Assembly (NCBI RefSeq): GCF_025821625.1
Contig: NZ_JACKSH010000065.1
Location: forward strand, 89,603-153,602
Source of the DNA: Mycolicibacterium pyrenivorans
GTDB lineage: Bacteria; Actinomycetota; Actinomycetes; Mycobacteriales; Mycobacteriaceae
Direction of reading: 5' to 3'
DNA length: 64,000 nt
A program made the translations under genes and the position numbers. This document shows, piece after piece, positions 8,961 through 17,481 of the stretch (the stretch's first letter is position 1; each line of letters starts with the position of its first letter). The notes beneath the pieces were generated by a model. That model searched no databases and was not told the origin of the DNA. It saw nothing but the letters and a program-made list of their open reading frames with translations.

Positions 8961-9413
8961 ATGCCCGCCCCACTGCCCGTGCCGTCGCATCGGCCGCGTC
9001 TGGTCGACGTCGCGTTCTGGTGTTTCATCGCCGGCGCGGTGATCATGATCGTCGGCGGGCTGATGGCGTCCACCGCGTCCTTCGAGGCCGCCCGCGCGGC
9101 GATCAACCCGGATGTCGGCGATGACCAGGTGCGCAGCTATCTGACCGTGTATCGGGTCAGCGGTATGGGTGCGGTGGTGGCCGCGGGTGCGCTGGCGTTT
9201 CTCGCGGGCCGGGCGCGTCGCGGCGATGCCCGGTTCCGGCTCGCCGCGCTGGGAATGGCATTCGCGATCGTCGTGGTCGTGGGGCTTCTCGCGGCGGGCG
9301 TAGGTGTCGCGCAGCCGCTCATCTTGCTGTCGCTGCTGCCGGTGCTCGTCGGGGCGGTCCTGCTGACGTTGCCTGCGGCACGCACCTGGTACGAGTCGGA
9401 GGGGAGCCGATGA
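8961..9413 (+). CDS. Conserved membrane protein, unknown function
   Basis: A 150-residue protein with four likely membrane segments (about 16-36, 64-82, 93-113 and 114-133). A 27-residue acidic external loop containing NPDVGDDQVRSYL lies between the first two. There is no signal peptide cleavage site and no recognisable enzymatic motif. The ATG at 8961 lacks a ribosome site and is preceded by TAGGCT. The TGA overlaps the ATG of the next gene (ATGA), so three small membrane genes (8961, 9410, 9919) form one tightly packed transcription unit downstream of hemB. I do not recognise the family. Confidence 0.65.
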   Translation: MPAPLPVPSHRPRLVDVAFWCFIAGAVIMIVGGLMASTASFEAARAAINPDVGDDQVRSYLTVYRVSGMGAVVAAGALAFLAGRARRGDARFRLAALGMAFAIVVVVGLLAAGVGVAQPLILLSLLPVLVGAVLLTLPAARTWYESEGSR

Positions 9414-9922
9414 TCGAGGACGGCGCGGACGCCGGCCAGGCCGAGACGCCCCACGAGGTGCTGTTCTACGAGCAGGGAGCCAGCTGGTTGTGGCTGCTGG
9501 CGGGCCCGGCGGCGGGTGTCGCGATGGCGCTGATCCAGTTGTCGGCCGGCTACGGCATCCAGTTGCTGGTGCCCGGCATCTTCTTCGTGCTCGTGTCGGG
9601 GTTCCTGGCGGTCCAGGTCAAGGCGGCCCGGATCCACACGTCGGTCGAGTTGACGACCCACAAGCTGCGCCAGGGCACCGAGACCACGCTGACCGACGAG
9701 ATCGTGCGGGTCTATCCGGAAGCCACCGGTTCGGAGACCCCGAAGTGGCAGTACGCGCGCGCCCTGGGTGAACTGACCGGGGTGCCGCGCGGGCGCACCG
9801 GCATCGGCGTGCGGCTGACCAACGACCGCACCGCGCAGGCGTGGGCGCGCAAGCACAACCAGTTGCGGGCTGCGCTGACCAACCTGGTCGAGGAGCGCAT
9901 CCCTCCGGAATCGGCGACATGA
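9410..9922 (+). CDS. Membrane protein with cytosolic C-terminal domain (possibly DUF3093-like)
   Basis: A 170-residue protein. Two adjacent membrane helices (about 27-47 and 51-70) follow a short N-terminus with YEQGASWLWLLAGP. The remaining ~100 residues are soluble and end in RTGIGVRLTNDRTAQAWARKHNQLRAAL, a pattern that resembles the C-terminus of DUF3093 proteins. That family call is from memory and weak. It starts at ATG overlapping the upstream TGA and stops overlapping the next ATG, so translation is probably coupled both ways. The role is unknown. Confidence 0.6.
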   Translation: MIEDGADAGQAETPHEVLFYEQGASWLWLLAGPAAGVAMALIQLSAGYGIQLLVPGIFFVLVSGFLAVQVKAARIHTSVELTTHKLRQGTETTLTDEIVRVYPEATGSETPKWQYARALGELTGVPRGRTGIGVRLTNDRTAQAWARKHNQLRAALTNLVEERIPPESAT

Positions 9923-10185
9923 CGCGGCGAGCGGCCGTGGAACTGCTACTGGCGGCGTGCGCCGCAGTGGGTTGCGTGCTGTGCTGGCTCGCGGCGCGTT
10001 CGGAGGTCGTCGTCGCGCCGGTGATCGAGGGTGAACCGGCGACGACCTCGCTGGAGTACTACCCGCCGCTGCTGACGCTGTCGCTGCTGCTGGCGACCGT
10101 GGCCGGGGTGCTCGTCGTGCTGGGCGCCTCCCGCCTGCGCCGCGCCTCGGCCGCCCCCGTCACCGCGAACGTGCATTCCATGTAG
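9919..10185 (+). CDS. Small two-helix membrane protein (Rv0514-like)
   Basis: An 88-residue protein with two membrane helices (about 4-24 and 49-69) separated by a short external loop containing EGEPATTSLEYYPP. It resembles Rv0514 in size and place. The start ATG overlaps the previous stop by 4 bp. The final residues, NVHSM, and the TAG are encoded by the left arm of a 57-nt palindrome (10166-10222), so the C-terminus may have been set by the repeat landing here. No function can be inferred. Confidence 0.65.
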   Translation: MTRRAAVELLLAACAAVGCVLCWLAARSEVVVAPVIEGEPATTSLEYYPPLLTLSLLLATVAGVLVVLGASRLRRASAAPVTANVHSM

Positions 10186-10222
10186 TGATCCGGGCTCTCT
10201 GACGACAAGGAATGCACGTTCG
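10166..10222. repeat. 57-nt intergenic palindrome, copy B
   Basis: The left arm begins CGAACGTGCATTCC (10166-10179) and pairs exactly with 10209-10222. The outer 14 bp are perfect and the inner 5 positions have two mismatches. It overlaps the last codons of the upstream gene. Confidence 0.75.
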
Positions 10223-10289
10223 GCGCGCCCTTGTAACGTTCGCCACACCACTCTTGGTACAAAGTTCAAAATCTGTAACACTGTTGCGC

Positions 10290-11180
10290 ATGACGGAGTT
10301 GGCGGATAAAGGCGGACACCTCGGCGGTGCTGAATCGGATGCCCTCCCGCTGGGGCCGCAATCGCTGGTCTGGCGGTATTTCGGCGACAACCGGATGTAC
10401 CTGATCGGCCCCCGGCCCGCGGTGCTGCAGAACATGCTGGCCGAGCTCGGACAGGGTGTGTACGACCACTCGACGTTCTTCGCCGACACCGCCGAGCGCC
10501 TCAAGCGCACCATCCCGCCGATCTTCAATACCGTCTACGGATCCGACGAGGAGAACGCCGGCCTGCAGGTCCGCGACTTCCACCACCACGTGAAGGGCGA
10601 CATGCCCGCCACCGAGGGCGCAGCGGCCGGCCGCTATCACGCGCTGGATCCGGACACCTACTTCTGGGCGCACGCGACGTTCGTCGAGCAGGTCTACTAC
10701 TTCGCCGACACGTTCGTGAAGCGTCTGACCGACGCCGAGCGGGAGCAGATCTGGCTCGAGTCCAAGACGTGGTACCGCCGCTACGGGGTCAGCGACCGGC
10801 CGATGCCGGCGACCTACGCCGAATTCGAGCAGTACTGGAACCGCATGATGGACCAGGTCGTCGTCGCGCACCCCACCGCGAAGTACGGCGTCGGCTACGT
10901 CACCAAGGGCTTCCCGAAACCGAAGGCGGTGCATCCGCTGGTGTGGCGGCTGGCCGCACCCGCGTTCAACCCGCTTGCGGCGTTCCTCACCACCGGTGGC
11001 CTGCCGCCGCGGGCCCGCGACCTGCTACAGCTGCCGTGGACCGACAAGCAGGAACGCCGCTATCAGCGCTTCGCCGCGATGTGCCGCTCGCGGCCGGTGA
11101 ACTGGATCTGGGATCATCTGCCGATGCGGGTGCGCTACAGCGGTTACGCGGTCAAGGGTTATGCCCGCGACGGCGTCTGA
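10290..11180 (+). CDS. Oxygenase MpaB family protein (DUF2236)
   Basis: A 296-residue member of the MpaB/Lcp-like family of heme b-dependent oxygenase-like proteins. The family hallmarks are the early [11 protein letters not shown] stretch, the [18 protein letters not shown] core (about 118-135) and the C-terminal [13 protein letters not shown] segment. Substrate and activity are unknown; many mycobacterial members are annotated only by fold. The frame extends 26 codons upstream, but ATG 10290 precedes the first conserved region. The gap holds AT-rich sequence with TTGGTA at 10254-10259 and TGTAACACT at 10274-10282, a possible promoter or operator. It overlaps the TetR gene by 20 bp, so that regulator likely controls it. 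Confidence 0.8.
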   Translation: MTELADKGGHLGGAESDALPLGPQSLVWRYFGDNRMYLIGPRPAVLQNMLAELGQGVYDHSTFFADTAERLKRTIPPIFNTVYGSDEENAGLQVRDFHHHVKGDMPATEGAAAGRYHALDPDTYFWAHATFVEQVYYFADTFVKRLTDAEREQIWLESKTWYRRYGVSDRPMPATYAEFEQYWNRMMDQVVVAHPTAKYGVGYVTKGFPKPKAVHPLVWRLAAPAFNPLAAFLTTGGLPPRARDLLQLPWTDKQERRYQRFAAMCRSRPVNWIWDHLPMRVRYSGYAVKGYARDGV

Positions 11181-11757
11181 CGCCACCGAGCACATCCTCG
11201 ACGCGGCGGTCGTCGAGTTCGAGCGGCACGGCTTCCGCCGGGTCGCCCTCGAAGACGTCGCGCGCCGCGCCGGTGTCAGCCGCACCACCATCTACCGGCG
11301 ATTCGCCAACAAGGACGAACTCGTCGGCGCGGTCATCGAGCGAGAGAACGTCGCGTTGTTCGCCGACATCGCCGCCGAGCTCAAACAGTCTGGGCCCCAG
11401 TCGAATTACTACGTCGAAGCCTTCACGCTGTCGATCGTCAAGTTCCGCAGGCACCGGGTGTTGCATCAGATGATCACCGACGAACCCGGTCTGGTGCTGG
11501 AACTGGCGGGCCGTTACCACCGCGCGGCGATCGAGCGCATGGCCGAGGCGTTGCGCATCATCTTCCCGCCCGGCTTCGCCGACCGCATCGGCCCCGACGC
11601 CGTCGACGAACTCGCTGACTGCATCCTGCGTTACGCCGCGATGGTGCTGTTACTGCCCAGTGCCCAGCCACTGGATACCGCCGACGACATCCGGGCGTTC
11701 GCGCGCCAGCATTTCCTTCCCAGCCTGCCCGCGGTGCTGCGCACCGTGCCCGCCTGA
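11161..11757 (+). CDS. TetR/AcrR family transcriptional regulator
   Basis: A 198-residue one-component repressor. The N-terminal helix-turn-helix is clear: [20 protein letters not shown] then [23 protein letters not shown] (about 26-58). The rest is the helical ligand-binding/dimerisation domain. The ATG at 11161 lies inside the upstream MpaB gene (20-bp overlap). This suggests co-transcription and autoregulation together with the oxygenase, with the AT-rich segment at 10230-10285 the likely operator. The inducer is unknown. Confidence 0.88.
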   Translation: MPATASDATEHILDAAVVEFERHGFRRVALEDVARRAGVSRTTIYRRFANKDELVGAVIERENVALFADIAAELKQSGPQSNYYVEAFTLSIVKFRRHRVLHQMITDEPGLVLELAGRYHRAAIERMAEALRIIFPPGFADRIGPDAVDELADCILRYAAMVLLLPSAQPLDTADDIRAFARQHFLPSLPAVLRTVPA

Positions 11758-11797
11758 CGGTGTTTCGCAGATCACACTTTCGGGCAGTTCTAAGGCC

Positions 11798-12148
11798 ATG
11801 AGCGCGGAAGAGAAGACCGAACAGCGACAAACCGGTGACAAACAAAACGGTGGCAAACCGGACGTGACGATGGAGCGCGTCACTGAGACCCCGGAGCCTG
11901 CAGAAGAGCGTGCCACCGAGAAGCCCGAGATCACCGACGAGCACAAGGCGACGGCCAAGGAGATGGCCAAGTCCTACTCGGAAGACCTCCAGACGACGAC
12001 GCTGCCGGGCAGCAGCGGCACCGTCTCGGGCACCGCGGTCACCGACTGGGTCGACGACGAGGACAAAGGCAAGATCGAGACCTCCGCCGACGAAGGCAAC
12101 GTCGAATACCGCGAGACCGAGGAGTTCAAGAAGAAGCTCGAGGGTTGA
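11798..12148 (+). CDS. Highly charged, probably disordered small protein
   Basis: A 116-residue hydrophilic protein with no hydrophobic core. It is dominated by Glu, Lys, Thr and Asp, with repeated ETPEPAEERATEKPE-type stretches. There is no Cys, no membrane segment and no signal peptide. The composition suggests intrinsic disorder. The ATG at 11798 is preceded by TTCTAAGG rather than a strong ribosome site; the upstream open frame is shadow of the TetR gene. It lies alone between the TetR gene and the PNPOx-like gene. I do not recognise it. Confidence 0.6.
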   Translation: MSAEEKTEQRQTGDKQNGGKPDVTMERVTETPEPAEERATEKPEITDEHKATAKEMAKSYSEDLQTTTLPGSSGTVSGTAVTDWVDDEDKGKIETSADEGNVEYRETEEFKKKLEG

Positions 12149-12193
12149 CGCCTCCGGTGTGCACGGCGGTGCACACCGCGGCCCGTCACTGCC

Positions 12194-12199
12194 TAGGCT
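12194..12199 (+). promoter_or_regulatory. Candidate -10 element for a leaderless transcript (12208 gene)
   Basis: TAGGCT ends 8 nt before the GTG at 12208, with no Shine-Dalgarno sequence between. Matches the spacing seen at 25489, 37001 and 44285. Confidence 0.45.
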
Positions 12200-12207
12200 G
12201 ACTTCTC

Positions 12208-12693
12208 GTGACACCTCTCGACCAGATCGCGCCGGCCTTCGTCGGCATGGCGCACTCGATCGTCTGGGCGTCGGTGGCCACCGTCGACGCCGACAGCAAA
12301 CCGCGCTCCCGCATCCTGCACCCGATCTGGGAATGGGACGGCACCGACCTGCTCGGCTGGATCGCGACGGTCCCGACGCCGATCAAACGGGCACATCTCG
12401 CCGTGCACCCCGACGTGTCGGTGAGCTACTGGAGCCCCAACCACGACACCTGCACCGCAGACTGCCTCGTCGAGTGGTACACCGACGACGAGACCCGCAC
12501 TGCGGTGTGGGAGAAGTTCGCGACCGGTCCCGAGCCGGTCGGCTACGACCCGTACGTCATCCCGATGTGGAAAGACGGCCCCACCTCCGAGCAGTTCGCC
12601 GTGCTGCGGCTGGCGCCGTACCGGCTTCGCGTGATGCCGGGCACCGTGATGACCGCGGGCAGGGGCCAGGTACTGAACTGGCACGCACCATGA
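12208..12693 (+). CDS. Pyridoxamine 5'-phosphate oxidase-like (flavin/F420 split-barrel) protein
   Basis: A 161-residue split-beta-barrel protein of the PNPOx-like superfamily, which in mycobacteria includes FMN- and F420-dependent reductases. Visible are the strand pattern WASVATVDADSKPRSRILHPIWEWDG, then GWIATVPTPIKRAHLAVHPDVSVSY and a C-terminal LRLAPYRLRVMPG strand. No single cofactor-discriminating motif is obvious. The GTG at 12208 sits 8 nt after TAGGCT. The TGA overlaps the P450 ATG, so the pair is an operon; a redox-partner or detoxification role alongside the P450 is an inference. Confidence 0.72.
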   Translation: MTPLDQIAPAFVGMAHSIVWASVATVDADSKPRSRILHPIWEWDGTDLLGWIATVPTPIKRAHLAVHPDVSVSYWSPNHDTCTADCLVEWYTDDETRTAVWEKFATGPEPVGYDPYVIPMWKDGPTSEQFAVLRLAPYRLRVMPGTVMTAGRGQVLNWHAP

Positions 12694-14063
12694 CCGCCGA
12701 CGAGGTCGCGGCCGCCGTCGACGTGGCGAGGCTGCCTCTCGCGCCGCGCAATCCCCTTCCGCTGCGTGAGCTGGTGAAGCTGGTCCGCCGACTCGACACC
12801 GGTCAGGAAGCGATCCGTGATGCCGGTGGTCCGGTCACCCGAATCCAGCTGGGACCCCGGAAACTGGTCCCGCCGATCGTCGCGGTGATGTCACCCGCTG
12901 GGATGCGGGATGTGTTGGGCCGCAACGACGCATCGTCGGATAGGTGCATCATCCACGAAGAGGTCCGGCAGATGGCCGGTGACAGCCTCTTCGTCCTGCC
13001 CAACGACCAGTGGCGACCGCGTAAGCGTGCTCTGCAGCCGGTGTTCACCAAATCGAGCGTGCGCGCCTTCGGTGGCCACATGTCAAGAGCAGCACAGGCT
13101 TTTGTCGACCGCTGGCCCGGCGGCGGAGACGTCGATCTCGATGTCGAGTGCCGCAGGATCGCCATGCAGTCGCTGGGGCGTTCGGTTCTAGGCATCGATC
13201 TCAACGAACGCGGTGAGACCATCGCCCGGTGCATGCATGTGGCGTCGTCCTACACCGCCGATCGCGCCCTGCGGCCGGTGCGCGCACCGCGCTGGCTGCC
13301 CACCCCGGCGCGGCGGCGGGCGCGGACAGCGGTCGGCGCCATGCGCACGATCACCGACGAGATGGTCAAGGCGTGCCGGGACGACCCGACGTGTGACGCT
13401 CCGCTGGTGCAGGCGCTGATCGCGGCAACCGATCCGCAGACGGGGCGTCCGCTGTCCGACCACGAGATCTCCAACGACCTGCTGATCTTCATGCTGGCCG
13501 GCCACGACACCACCGCGACGGCGCTGACGTACGCGCTGTGGGTGCTGGGGCACCATCCCGGCGTTCAGGATCGGGTCGCGGCGGAGGCTGCCGCGATCGG
13601 TGATCGGGAGCTGACACCCGACGACGTGCCCCGCCTCGGGTACACCCTCCAGGTGCTGCACGAGGCCGTGCGGCTGTGCCCGCCCGCCGCCGGCGTCGCC
13701 CGGCTTGTGACGCGTGACATCGCGGTGGACGGCTACCGCGTGGAGGCCGGCAGTCTGGTCGCCCTCGGGCTGTATGCGCTGCACCACGACCCCGGTCTGT
13801 GGCCGGACCCGATGGTCTTCGACCCCGACAGGTTCAGTCCAGAGAACGTCAAGGCCCGCGACCGGTGGCAGTTCCTGCCGTTCCTCGGTGGGGGACGTCC
13901 CTGCATCGGGGAACACTTCGCCCGGCTGGAGACCACCCTGGCGATGGCGACCATCGTGCGGGCGGTGCGAATCCGGTCGTCGGGCGCCGAGTTTCCCGTC
14001 GAAGTGCCGTTCACGACCGTCGCCAAGGGGCCGATCATGGCCCGTGTCGACGTCCGCGGCTGA
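12690..14063 (+). CDS. Cytochrome P450
   Basis: A 457-residue soluble P450 monooxygenase. The I-helix AGHDTT (270-275), K-helix EAVR (325-328) and heme-binding FLGGGRPCIG, with the proximal Cys at about residue 405, are all intact. There is no N-terminal membrane anchor. The length and the FVLPNDQWRPRKRALQPVF region resemble fatty-acid or terpenoid-type bacterial P450s, but I would not name a CYP family. The ATG at 12690 overlaps the stop of the PNPOx-like gene (ATGA). No ferredoxin gene is adjacent. The gene ends 2 bp before a convergent Ddn-like gene. Confidence 0.92.
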   Translation: MTADEVAAAVDVARLPLAPRNPLPLRELVKLVRRLDTGQEAIRDAGGPVTRIQLGPRKLVPPIVAVMSPAGMRDVLGRNDASSDRCIIHEEVRQMAGDSLFVLPNDQWRPRKRALQPVFTKSSVRAFGGHMSRAAQAFVDRWPGGGDVDLDVECRRIAMQSLGRSVLGIDLNERGETIARCMHVASSYTADRALRPVRAPRWLPTPARRRARTAVGAMRTITDEMVKACRDDPTCDAPLVQALIAATDPQTGRPLSDHEISNDLLIFMLAGHDTTATALTYALWVLGHHPGVQDRVAAEAAAIGDRELTPDDVPRLGYTLQVLHEAVRLCPPAAGVARLVTRDIAVDGYRVEAGSLVALGLYALHHDPGLWPDPMVFDPDRFSPENVKARDRWQFLPFLGGGRPCIGEHFARLETTLAMATIVRAVRIRSSGAEFPVEVPFTTVAKGPIMARVDVRG

Positions 14064-14065
14064 CC

Positions 14066-14446
14066 TCAGGCCCGCGTGAACACCACCGCCTGCTCGAACG
14101 GCAGCACCGCGAACAGCGGCCGCATCAGGCCCGTCACCGACGCTGCCGCGTCGGCCTTGGACATCACCCGTGGATCAGTGACCTGGAACGATTTGCCGTA
14201 GCGGCGCATGGTGCCGCCACCGGCGGCGGTGACGTTCTTCAGCCAGTCGCGGTCCGGTCCGTAGGTGAGCAGGACCGCCACCCCGTCGCGGGTGCTGAAG
14301 ACGGTCAGCGGTGTCCGGTAGCGCTTACCGGAACGGCGGCCGACGTGCTCGAGGATGCCCATCGACGGTGCCCAGCCGGCCCACATCCGTTGGATCGGGT
14401 TGGTGACATGGCGGTTGAACCGCGCCAGCCACTGCGGCAGCTGCAT
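14066..14446 (-). CDS. Nitroreductase/quinone reductase family deazaflavin (F420)-dependent oxidoreductase
   Basis: A 126-residue Ddn-type split-barrel protein. The family core GRRSGKRYRTPLTVFSTRDG and YGPDRDWLKNVTAAG are present, residues that in Ddn relatives bind F420. It is one of three such genes here (others at 17705 and 55987), typical of mycobacteria. The ATG at 14446 is chosen because it precedes QLPQWLARFNRHVTNPIQR, the normal N-terminal helix; longer frames run into unrelated sequence. Substrate unknown; menaquinone or xenobiotic nitro compounds are known for the family. Confidence 0.8.
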   Translation of the reverse strand: MQLPQWLARFNRHVTNPIQRMWAGWAPSMGILEHVGRRSGKRYRTPLTVFSTRDGVAVLLTYGPDRDWLKNVTAAGGGTMRRYGKSFQVTDPRVMSKADAAASVTGLMRPLFAVLPFEQAVVFTRA

Positions 14447-14684
14447 GGCGCCATCATCCGCCTGTCCCGGCGAGCAGGGAAGGGGAATGCCGGGATGCGT
14501 CAGGGACGCTGGTCGGCCGGATCGGGCAGGTGCCGGTGGGCGAGGGGCACTAAGACCCTTCCGGCAGGCGACCCGCGGTGGTGAGAATGGAAAACGCAAG
14601 CCTGAAACAACGCAACCGTCCATTCCTCGTGCGATGACACCGTCGAGCGGGACAGTGCAGAGCACAACACTCATGGAGGTCCAG

Positions 14685-14825
14685 ATGTCCCGGAGCGCCG
14701 GAGAACGCTACGAATGCAACGAGTGCGGAGCGGTGCTCGTCTACGAGAAACCTTGTCCGTGCCCGCCTGAGATGGATCACCGTGAGATCTGCTGCGGGAA
14801 ACAGATGACGCAGGCCGCGGGGTAG
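14685..14825 (+). CDS. Desulforedoxin-like Cys-rich miniprotein
   Basis: A 46-residue protein with a CNECG knuckle (Cys11, Cys14), a CPC pair (Cys24, Cys26) and a terminal ICCGKQM (Cys36, Cys37). The C-x2-C ... CCG-x-x-M pattern is that of desulforedoxin and the N-terminal domain of desulfoferrodoxin, which bind one Fe(Cys)4. The extra CPC in the loop is unusual. The start is set by GGAGGT at 14675-14680, 4 nt before ATG 14685; an in-frame ATG at 14673 lies before that site. It sits 121 bp ahead of the thioredoxin-CcdA fusion. Iron binding and a redox role are inferred from the motif alone. Confidence 0.72.
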   Translation: MSRSAGERYECNECGAVLVYEKPCPCPPEMDHREICCGKQMTQAAG

Positions 14826-14946
14826 CAATCCGCCTATCCGCCGCGCCGCCCGATCGGGGAGTGGCCCTGCCGGGTTGACCGTGGCGTGATGGTTCCGGGG
14901 TGTCGGCGGTGAGTCGTACGCTCTGCCGGGGTCGCGAGGAAAGCAC

Positions 14947-16317
14947 ATGGGACGCAACACGAGTCCGATACTCCGCGCGATCCTCGTTCTCCTCGCGGCG
15001 TTGCTTGTCATCACACCGCTGGCCGCACCCGTGGTGTCGCGCGCGGCACCACGCGATGAGGTCACGCTGTATTTCTTCTGGGGAGAAGGCTGCCCGCATT
15101 GCGCGGCCGCGAAGCCGGTGCTCGCGGAGCTTGACACCCGATACCCCCAGCTCGAGGTGCGCTCCTTCGAGGTGTGGAACAGTGCCGAGAACCAGCGCCT
15201 GTTCGCAGGCATGGCCGCGAAGTTCGGGATCGAGCCCACCGGGGTGCCCACGTTCTTCCTGGGGCAGAAGTATTGGGTCGGCTACCTCGAGTCGATGACC
15301 CCGCACCAACTCGAGGACGCGATCCTGCAGTGTCTGGCCAGCGGCTGCCAGGACGCCGGCGCGGGTGTATTGACCCCCGCGGACGAAGCCCCGTCTGGCA
15401 TCTCACCAACCCCTGAAGCGCCGGGTCCCGGCCAGGACGTCGTCGACCTGCCGATCTTCGGTGAGATCGACGCCGGCAGTCAGTCGCTGGCACTGAGCAC
15501 TCTGCTGATCGCCATCGTCGACGGGTTCAATCCCTGCTCGCTCTGGGTGTTGTCGGTACTGCTGGCGCTCACGCTGCGCACCGGCTCCCGGCGCGCGATC
15601 GCCGTCATCGGGTTGACGTTCATCTTCGTGACCGCACTGGTGTACGCGCTGTTCATCGCCGGACTGTTCTCGATCTTCTCGGTAGTGAGTTCCGCACCCT
15701 GGATCCGCGTCGTTGTCGCCCTGATCGCCGCGGGCTTCGCCGCGATCAACATCAAGGACTTCTTCTGGTTCAAACAGGGTGTGTCGTTGACGATCCCGGA
15801 GGCCAGCAAGCCGGGCATCTACCAGCGGATGCGCGGTGTCCTCGCCCTCGCCGACTCGATGCCGGCACTGGTGGCGGCCACGGCGGTGCTGGCGGCCGGA
15901 GTGTCGTTCGTCGAACTTGCATGCACGGCCGGATTTCCGGTCCTGTGGACGAACATCGTCGCGGCCAGGGATGTCACTCCAGCCGTCTTCGCCCTGTTGC
16001 TCGGCCTCTACATGCTGGTATATCAGCTCGACGAGCTGGTGATCTTCGGCGTAGCGGTCGTGACCATGCGGGCCACCAAACTTCAAGAGAAACAGGGCCG
16101 CCTGCTGAAGCTGGTCGGCGGCATGCTGATGCTGAGCCTGGCGATCGTGATGCTGGTCGACCCATCGCTGATGAACAACGTCGCGACCTCACTGCTCGTG
16201 TTCGCCGCGGCGGGCGCGGCGACCCTGCTGGTCCTGCTCATCCAGCGCATTGTGCTGTCCCGGCTGGCCGTTGGGGTCGGCACCACCGACCACACGTCTG
16301 ATCGCGCGAAGCGTTGA
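14947..16317 (+). CDS. Exported thioredoxin-like domain fused to CcdA/DsbD-type electron-transfer membrane domain
   Basis: A 456-residue thiol-redox protein. A signal/anchor helix (10-33) leads to an extracytoplasmic thioredoxin-fold domain with CPHC (Cys49, Cys52) and the cis-Pro loop TGVPTFFLGQKYWVGY. A Pro-rich linker (about 140-165) follows, then roughly six membrane helices with paired cysteines in GFNPCSLW (Cys197) and ELACTAGFP (Cys326), as in CcdA/DsbD. Electrons would pass from cytosolic thioredoxin through the membrane cysteines to CPHC. The fusion order is the reverse of classical DsbD. A strong GAGGAAAG ribosome site precedes the ATG. It is distinct from the separate CcdA at 20657. 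Confidence 0.85.
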   Translation: MGRNTSPILRAILVLLAALLVITPLAAPVVSRAAPRDEVTLYFFWGEGCPHCAAAKPVLAELDTRYPQLEVRSFEVWNSAENQRLFAGMAAKFGIEPTGVPTFFLGQKYWVGYLESMTPHQLEDAILQCLASGCQDAGAGVLTPADEAPSGISPTPEAPGPGQDVVDLPIFGEIDAGSQSLALSTLLIAIVDGFNPCSLWVLSVLLALTLRTGSRRAIAVIGLTFIFVTALVYALFIAGLFSIFSVVSSAPWIRVVVALIAAGFAAINIKDFFWFKQGVSLTIPEASKPGIYQRMRGVLALADSMPALVAATAVLAAGVSFVELACTAGFPVLWTNIVAARDVTPAVFALLLGLYMLVYQLDELVIFGVAVVTMRATKLQEKQGRLLKLVGGMLMLSLAIVMLVDPSLMNNVATSLLVFAAAGAATLLVLLIQRIVLSRLAVGVGTTDHTSDRAKR

Positions 16318-16354
16318 GTGACCCTGTTGAGCGGGCGCAGGTGTGCCGGCGGCG

Positions 16355-17089
16355 TCATGCCACCAATGCGATGGTCCAGAGCAGCGCAAGCCCGCCCGCG
16401 AAACTCGCGGTGTGCACGATCTTCTGCTGCCGGCCTGGGGAGGTGGTGATCTCCGGCAGCAGATCGGCCAGCGCGATGTAGATGAAGTTGCCGGCGGCGA
16501 ACGGCACCAGCACCGCGACGTCGACCCGACCGGCGAAACCGTAGGCGAGCAGTCCTCCGAGCGGGAACGTCAACGCCGAGGCGGCGTTGTAGAGCAACGC
16601 GTGGCGGGTACTCCAGCCGCTGTGCACGAGAATGCCGAAATCACCAAGCTCTTGGGGGATCTCGTGAGCCGCGGCGACCACCCAGGTCACGATGCCCAGA
16701 CGGATATCGACAATGAACGCGCTGCCGACCGCCACCCCGCCGATGAGGTTGTGTAGTCCGTCCGCCGCGAGGATCAGGTAGCCGAGGGGGCGGTGCTCAC
16801 CGATCGGGCGATGGCAGTGATGCCAGTGCAGGAACTGCTCGAGCACATGAAAGGACAGGATTCCAGCCGCGACCCACGCATAGACCGACAAATGATTGCC
16901 GATCACCGCGATCGATTCGGGCAGCATGTGAAAGAGCGCCCCGCCGATCAGCGCACCCGCCGCCAGCGCCACCAAAGGCATGACCACGCGCGAGAACAGC
17001 CGTTCCGGTATGAGCAGGGCGCCGCTGCCAACCAGGGCCAACGCGCTCATGGCCAGCCCGGCGAGCACTATCCAGCCCAGCACCGACAT
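16355..17089 (-). CDS. ZIP family divalent metal transporter
   Basis: A 244-residue inner-membrane transporter with about eight helices. The ZIP metal-site helices are plain: AADGLHNLIGG (108-118, His113/Asn114) and AAHEIPQELGDFG (140-152, His142, Glu143, Glu147). A cytosolic histidine-rich loop (HWHHCHRP, about 89-96) lies before the DGLHN helix, typical of ZIP variable regions. Zinc is the likely substrate, iron or manganese possible. The gene converges on the thioredoxin-CcdA gene with a 37-bp gap and begins at ATG 17089. Confidence 0.88.
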   Translation of the reverse strand: MSVLGWIVLAGLAMSALALVGSGALLIPERLFSRVVMPLVALAAGALIGGALFHMLPESIAVIGNHLSVYAWVAAGILSFHVLEQFLHWHHCHRPIGEHRPLGYLILAADGLHNLIGGVAVGSAFIVDIRLGIVTWVVAAAHEIPQELGDFGILVHSGWSTRHALLYNAASALTFPLGGLLAYGFAGRVDVAVLVPFAAGNFIYIALADLLPEITTSPGRQQKIVHTASFAGGLALLWTIALVA

Positions 17090-17181
17090 GGCGAGACCCT
17101 ATCGGCTCGGCCTGTCCGTCCGGCCCGTTGCGACCGCCCCCGGTACCGTCGCCGCCCGCCGTCATCGGCCCGGACGACCGG

Positions 17182-17481
17182 CTAGCAGGGAAGGGGAATG
17201 CCGGTGAACATGTCGCGGCCGCAGAAGCCCGGCGCCGGGGGTCCGGGAGGAAGGCCTTCGATGAACAGCGTCGTCGGAGCGTTGAGGTCGTACTTGTGAG
17301 CCCAGAAGTACTCGTGGCAGACGTTCATGTCCCAGTTCGGCATCCCGGTGAACAGGTAGTCGCCCGGGCACCAGGTGTCGGCGTGGGCGGTGCCGGTGCC
17401 CGGGCTCAGGCCGGCCACGCCGGCCAATCCCAGACCGCCTGATACCACGACGGCCGCGGCAAACCGCGAGATTCGGTTCAT
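17182..17481 (-). CDS. Small secreted Cys-containing protein
   Basis: A 99-residue protein with a Sec signal peptide (NRISRFAAAVVVSGGLGLAG, cleavage near AHA-D at about residue 35). The mature part is about 65 residues with four cysteines (WCPGD, NVCHEY, GFCGRD and the final PLPC), probably two disulfides. The pattern WCPGDYLFTGMPNWDMNVCHEYFW is one I associate with short exported mycobacterial proteins of unknown role. GAAGGGA precedes the ATG by 7 nt. The last ~20 bases of the gene occur a second time at 14473-14493 outside any gene. Confidence 0.75.
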   Translation of the reverse strand: MNRISRFAAAVVVSGGLGLAGVAGLSPGTGTAHADTWCPGDYLFTGMPNWDMNVCHEYFWAHKYDLNAPTTLFIEGLPPGPPAPGFCGRDMFTGIPLPC

